Source: Gnomoniopsis sp. IMI 355080 (Eukaryota > Ascomycota > Sordariomycetes > Diaporthales > Gnomoniaceae). Taken from it: 55,805 nucleotides of DNA. Position numbers and translations under genes: made by a program. The stretch is taken from contig JAPEVC010000227.1 in assembly GCA_027946555.1 (NCBI GenBank), forward strand, positions 1 through 55,805. The letters run 5' to 3'. The notes under the pieces are model-generated. The model made no database searches. It saw only the letters and a list, made by a program, of their open reading frames with translations, and was not told the origin of the DNA. Shown one piece after another: positions 52,743-55,805 of the stretch (position 1 is the stretch's first letter; every line of letters starts with the position of its first letter).

Positions 52743-55178
52743 TTATTCGGGGACCGTGGCACCCAGGTCCCGCCACAGCTCACAACGTTCTCCTCGACCA
52801 CCTTCCCAAGATGCCGCATCCACAATTCTGAATCGGGCCTCCAGTCCCGGATCGACCATCTGTGTTATACTGACAACGGTTCCATCAACAGGTGACCAGG
52901 TTATCACGTCCGGCACACCACCAGTCCTACATGTCAGAGCATCAGCCAAGCTCTGGAGGCTGGTAACCACAAATTCGGGACTTCGAAGCACTTGAACCCT
53001 CTTGCGCGTTCAATACAGAAGTACTCACATGTTGACGTTAAGCATTCGAGGACCTCCGGTGGCTCGAGACCACTCCGTCCAGTTTGCGGTCGTGATGGCA
53101 TACAGTTCATCACCAATGGCTGTGCCGTTGGCCGTCTCTACGAGCGAGTCGACCAGGCTTTGAGGGAGACTGGGAATACCGTATATGACAAATCTGCCCC
53201 AGGCTAGCTGGATTGCCTTTCTGGCTGCCTCCGTCATGGTCCCCAACCCAAGAGCCTCTCGATTGAAGACTTGATAGGCGTTGAGGTCCGCACCATGCTC
53301 TGAAGGTGGGACAGAGAATTGGTATTTCCAGGCCTTCTTGTTGGTGTTGCTTTCGCTTACTTGCACATCCTTAGACGAGAATGCGTTGGCGAGCCAGTAA
53401 CTAGGGCAGACAAAGGTTGTCTCTGCGTACAGGTTGTTAGCACGCTGTTGTTGTCCAATCCCAAATTCGCTTTGGTTGAGCGCGGTAGGACCATGGTCTC
53501 CCAGAGAGCTGAAAAGCGGCCCATCTATCACAGGTGCAATGGAATATGTCTCAATCAGACGTCCGATATCCTCTTGAGTCATCATGGGAAACAACCCGGC
53601 AACAAATTGTTCGAAGTCAGACGCTGATGTGATATTTTGTGGCGTGAATCCTTGGCCCTCGTCTGCGTTATTCTGATGGCTTTGTAAGATTGTGTATCTG
53701 TGAGTATCTCCAGGAATACTTCTCCAGGTAGCATGGACTTACACTTGTCAGCATTCTCAGACCATTGACATTGCCGGCGTTCAACTGGGCCGAAGGTCTT
53801 TCGAACAACAATTCAGAGTCGGTTACAGGGACGAATGCCCATTGCCCGTATTTGTATCCCCCACTCACATGGGCACTTGCGTTCTGTAGTACGATTGTGT
53901 CCACCAATGTCAGACAGTCCAGGACTGATTGGTTTCTAGAACTGTGTCCCTGTGCGTCGACGCAGCCTGCCTTGGTCGCGAACTCGTGGTATGTCTGCGT
54001 GGGCTTAATTCCGTCGTAGTCCCATTGTTGAGGAAGATATGGCGATGCAGTTCTATCCGGCCCTCAGTGTTAGTACTAGACTCTAACACAAACTTGCTTC
54101 CTCTGTTTGTCTCCCCTTCGCCGTTTTAAGCACACGAGTGGTGCGGGCGTAGACTAGGTGATCAGAAAATCCCAGTTCCGACACGTGTATGGTCCGGACG
54201 CCGCTTACATGGCGTTGGTAAACAACGATGTGCCCTCGGTCCCGTTATTCGCTGTTGTTAAGAGCATAACTGCACCGCCACCGGCACTCTCTCCCGCTAC
54301 TGTGACTTGATCTGGGTCACCGCCAAACTTGTCGATGTGGCTTTTCACCCACTCCAGCGAGAAGCGCATGTCGTGGATGCCAACATTCGGAACCCCTCCA
54401 TGAGAGACAAAATCTTTCGAGGAGAGGAAACCGAAAGCTCCTAATCGATACTGTATCAGAACCAGTATAAAAGCATTGTCGTTAGATTCGAGGAGTTCCC
54501 AGAACTCAGTATTCCCCTGGCCTGTGCCATACCCACCGCCATCTAGATCATATACATTAGCTCCTAGCCGTACTTGCCGTAGTATGTCTCGAGTAGCTGA
54601 TAGACAGTCAACTAGATGACTGCAACTTGGTACATACGAATCCAGACCATAACTGGTAGGCCAACTGCACCAGATGCGGCGAATACGCTGAGAAAAAGAC
54701 AGTCCTCGTTGCCGGAGGCAGTGAAAGTATAAGTATTCGCCCTGTAGGATATCAGGCCTCGTTTGCCCATTGACCAAATGAAGACGTGATCGGATGCCCT
54801 TGCGAAAGGACGTTGCAACCTACAAGGGTCCAGCTGGGCTCTGAGGGCACGCCGATGGATATTCTGTCGCCAACATTATCTCGCTTCGATTTACCTGCGG
54901 ACTCTGTGGTTTCTGCCATCTTAGACTTCCAGTTGGGGATGTTGCATATCGAATTCTATGAATTGCACACCCATCAGCCTTGATACCTTCACATTCGAAG
55001 AGATCAGTCGCTTGGGGTTGATATACCCTTTGAATATGTTCAGGTCGGCTGTTGAATTATAATATCCTTCGTAGACTCCATAGCCCAAGTCGATAACTGG
55101 ATTGGTCTCGTAAGAAGCAATAGCCAAGCCCACCGTGGCATCGAAGAACAGAGGTATTAGCGAGGCGGGGATACGCAT
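52743..55178 (-). CDS. Secreted type-B carboxylesterase/lipase family protein
   Basis: Alpha/beta-hydrolase of the COesterase family (carboxylesterase, lipase, feruloyl- or cholinesterase-like); substrate unknown. I place seven exons: 55178-55027, 54955-54824, 54741-54638, 54542-54209, 54052-53743, 53672-53029 and 52926-52743, giving 619 residues. The start MRIPASLIPLFFDATVGLAI is a likely signal peptide. Family landmarks in order are NIFKGIRYATSPTGSLRWQK, NEDCLFLSV with the conserved Cys, VMVWIHGGGYGTG (oxyanion hole), the nucleophile Ser in VTVAGESAGGGAV, the acid Glu in NNADEGQGF, and His in PSEHGADLNAY. Several NxS/T sites fit secretion. The catalytic set is complete, so the gene looks functional although it sits next to AT-rich DNA. 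Exon 1 and 2 boundaries were set to rebuild the FKGIRYA motif. Confidence 0.9.
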
Positions 55179-55640
55179 CTTAACGATAATATAAGAGATC
55201 TTGGGGTTGTGCAAAACTGCAATAGCATGCCTATGTTTCTCACGCCCCCAGCAGCACTGAGTATCCGTAAAATACTAATACTCCAACTGAAAGCCCGCTC
55301 AATTTAACGGCCCTGGATTCATACAGATCGACGCACAACGCAGCCATGTACAGCCATCGCAAAACGAATACCTTCACCAGTTCGTGATTTAGAGAGGTGG
55401 AAGAATAGAGGGCTACTGTGTTCGGGATAATGTAGTGCGAGCGTTAGCGGGCCGGAGATGGAACCCTACGCATCCAATACAACACGCACTGCAGTTGGTT
55501 ATAGGAAACGGATACTCTAATGCCGTAATTTCCCTATCGCGCTGATATATCTTCTACATCCAGCGCATTAAAACGTTAGCAGGATTCGAGGATCGGCTAA
55601 AAGAGAGCGAGGGCATTGTTTCAATAATCAGGTATAAGCA
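55179..55640. promoter_or_regulatory. Carboxylesterase upstream region
   Basis: About 460 bases of ordinary composition with no open frame of interest. This is the presumed promoter, lying between the esterase and the AT-rich edge. Confidence 0.45.
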
Positions 55641-55805
55641 GAGAGAGAGAAGGTTGAAGAGATTTTTATATATATATAATAAGTAGTTATATTACTCTCT
55701 AATATTTTTTTAATATTATATTATTTTATATCCTTTTTAATTATAAAAGACTAGCTTTATTAATCCATTAAACTATCTTAAAGTTTATAATATATATATT
55801 TAAGC
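55641..55805. repeat. AT-rich, TpA-dominated block at window edge
   Basis: From about 55655 the sequence changes to roughly 85-90% A+T, made mainly of TATA and ATTA runs, with almost no CpG and very few CpA. In filamentous ascomycetes this composition is typical of repeats mutated by RIP (C-to-T, preferring CpA). Only 150 bases are visible, so the underlying element cannot be named. Confidence 0.6.

Overview
The window reads as nuclear DNA of a filamentous ascomycete, most likely a Sordariomycete. Genes are densely packed on both strands and carry short introns (about 45-120 nt) with GT..AG ends and CTRAC-like branch sites. The proteins are typical fungal housekeeping products, and intergenic DNA repeatedly carries TACCTAGGTA-type palindromes. 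The class is inferred from overall style; I could not run a search.

Layout, left to right. 1-620(-): an open, Cys- and Gly/Asn-rich frame running off the left edge. 1334-2988(-): dihydrolipoamide dehydrogenase. 3580-6111(-): Sgd1/NOM1 nucleolar MIF4G protein, divergent from 6520-7140(+) SRP14. 7564-7776(-): small CxxC protein. 9381-12632(-): Gbp2/Hrb1-like three-RRM SR protein with three very small coding exons (4, 26 and 8 nt) and a 934-nt first intron. 13.6-18.8 kb: no supportable gene. 18782-19756(+): COQ9. 20099-23855(-): SMC6, divergent from 24400-26346(+) SGT1/Ecdysoneless family. 26.35-30.41 kb: no intact gene, but coding-like relics. 30415-31681(-): TAN1. 32176-32805(-): ERV1, divergent from 33199-34203(+) HEM4. 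34644-36046(-): SPX-RING ligase, divergent from 37052-38680(+) JJJ1. 38903-40522(-): ATG4, divergent from 41763-43867(+) SQS1. 44741-45396(-): histone H2B, divergent from 47023-47625(+) histone H2A. 48427-48911(-): complex I LYR subunit NDUFB9. 50009-51437(+): KGD2. 52743-55178(-): secreted type-B carboxylesterase. 55.64-55.8 kb: very AT-rich, TpA-dominated DNA, probably the edge of a RIP-mutated block.

Functional themes. Many products act in mitochondria: E3 (LPD1) and E2 (KGD2) of the 2-oxoglutarate dehydrogenase complex, COQ9, ERV1 and NDUFB9; HEM4 belongs to heme synthesis. A second group concerns RNA and ribosomes (SGD1, SRP14, GBP2/HRB1, TAN1, JJJ1, SQS1), and a third chromatin and genome maintenance (SMC6, H2A, H2B). 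Most neighbours form head-to-head pairs. There is no sign of a secondary-metabolite cluster, CRISPR array or intact transposon. The most unusual item is the gene structure of the GBP2/HRB1 homologue. Exon coordinates below were placed by hand from splice motifs, reading phase and family knowledge, and were checked for phase consistency.
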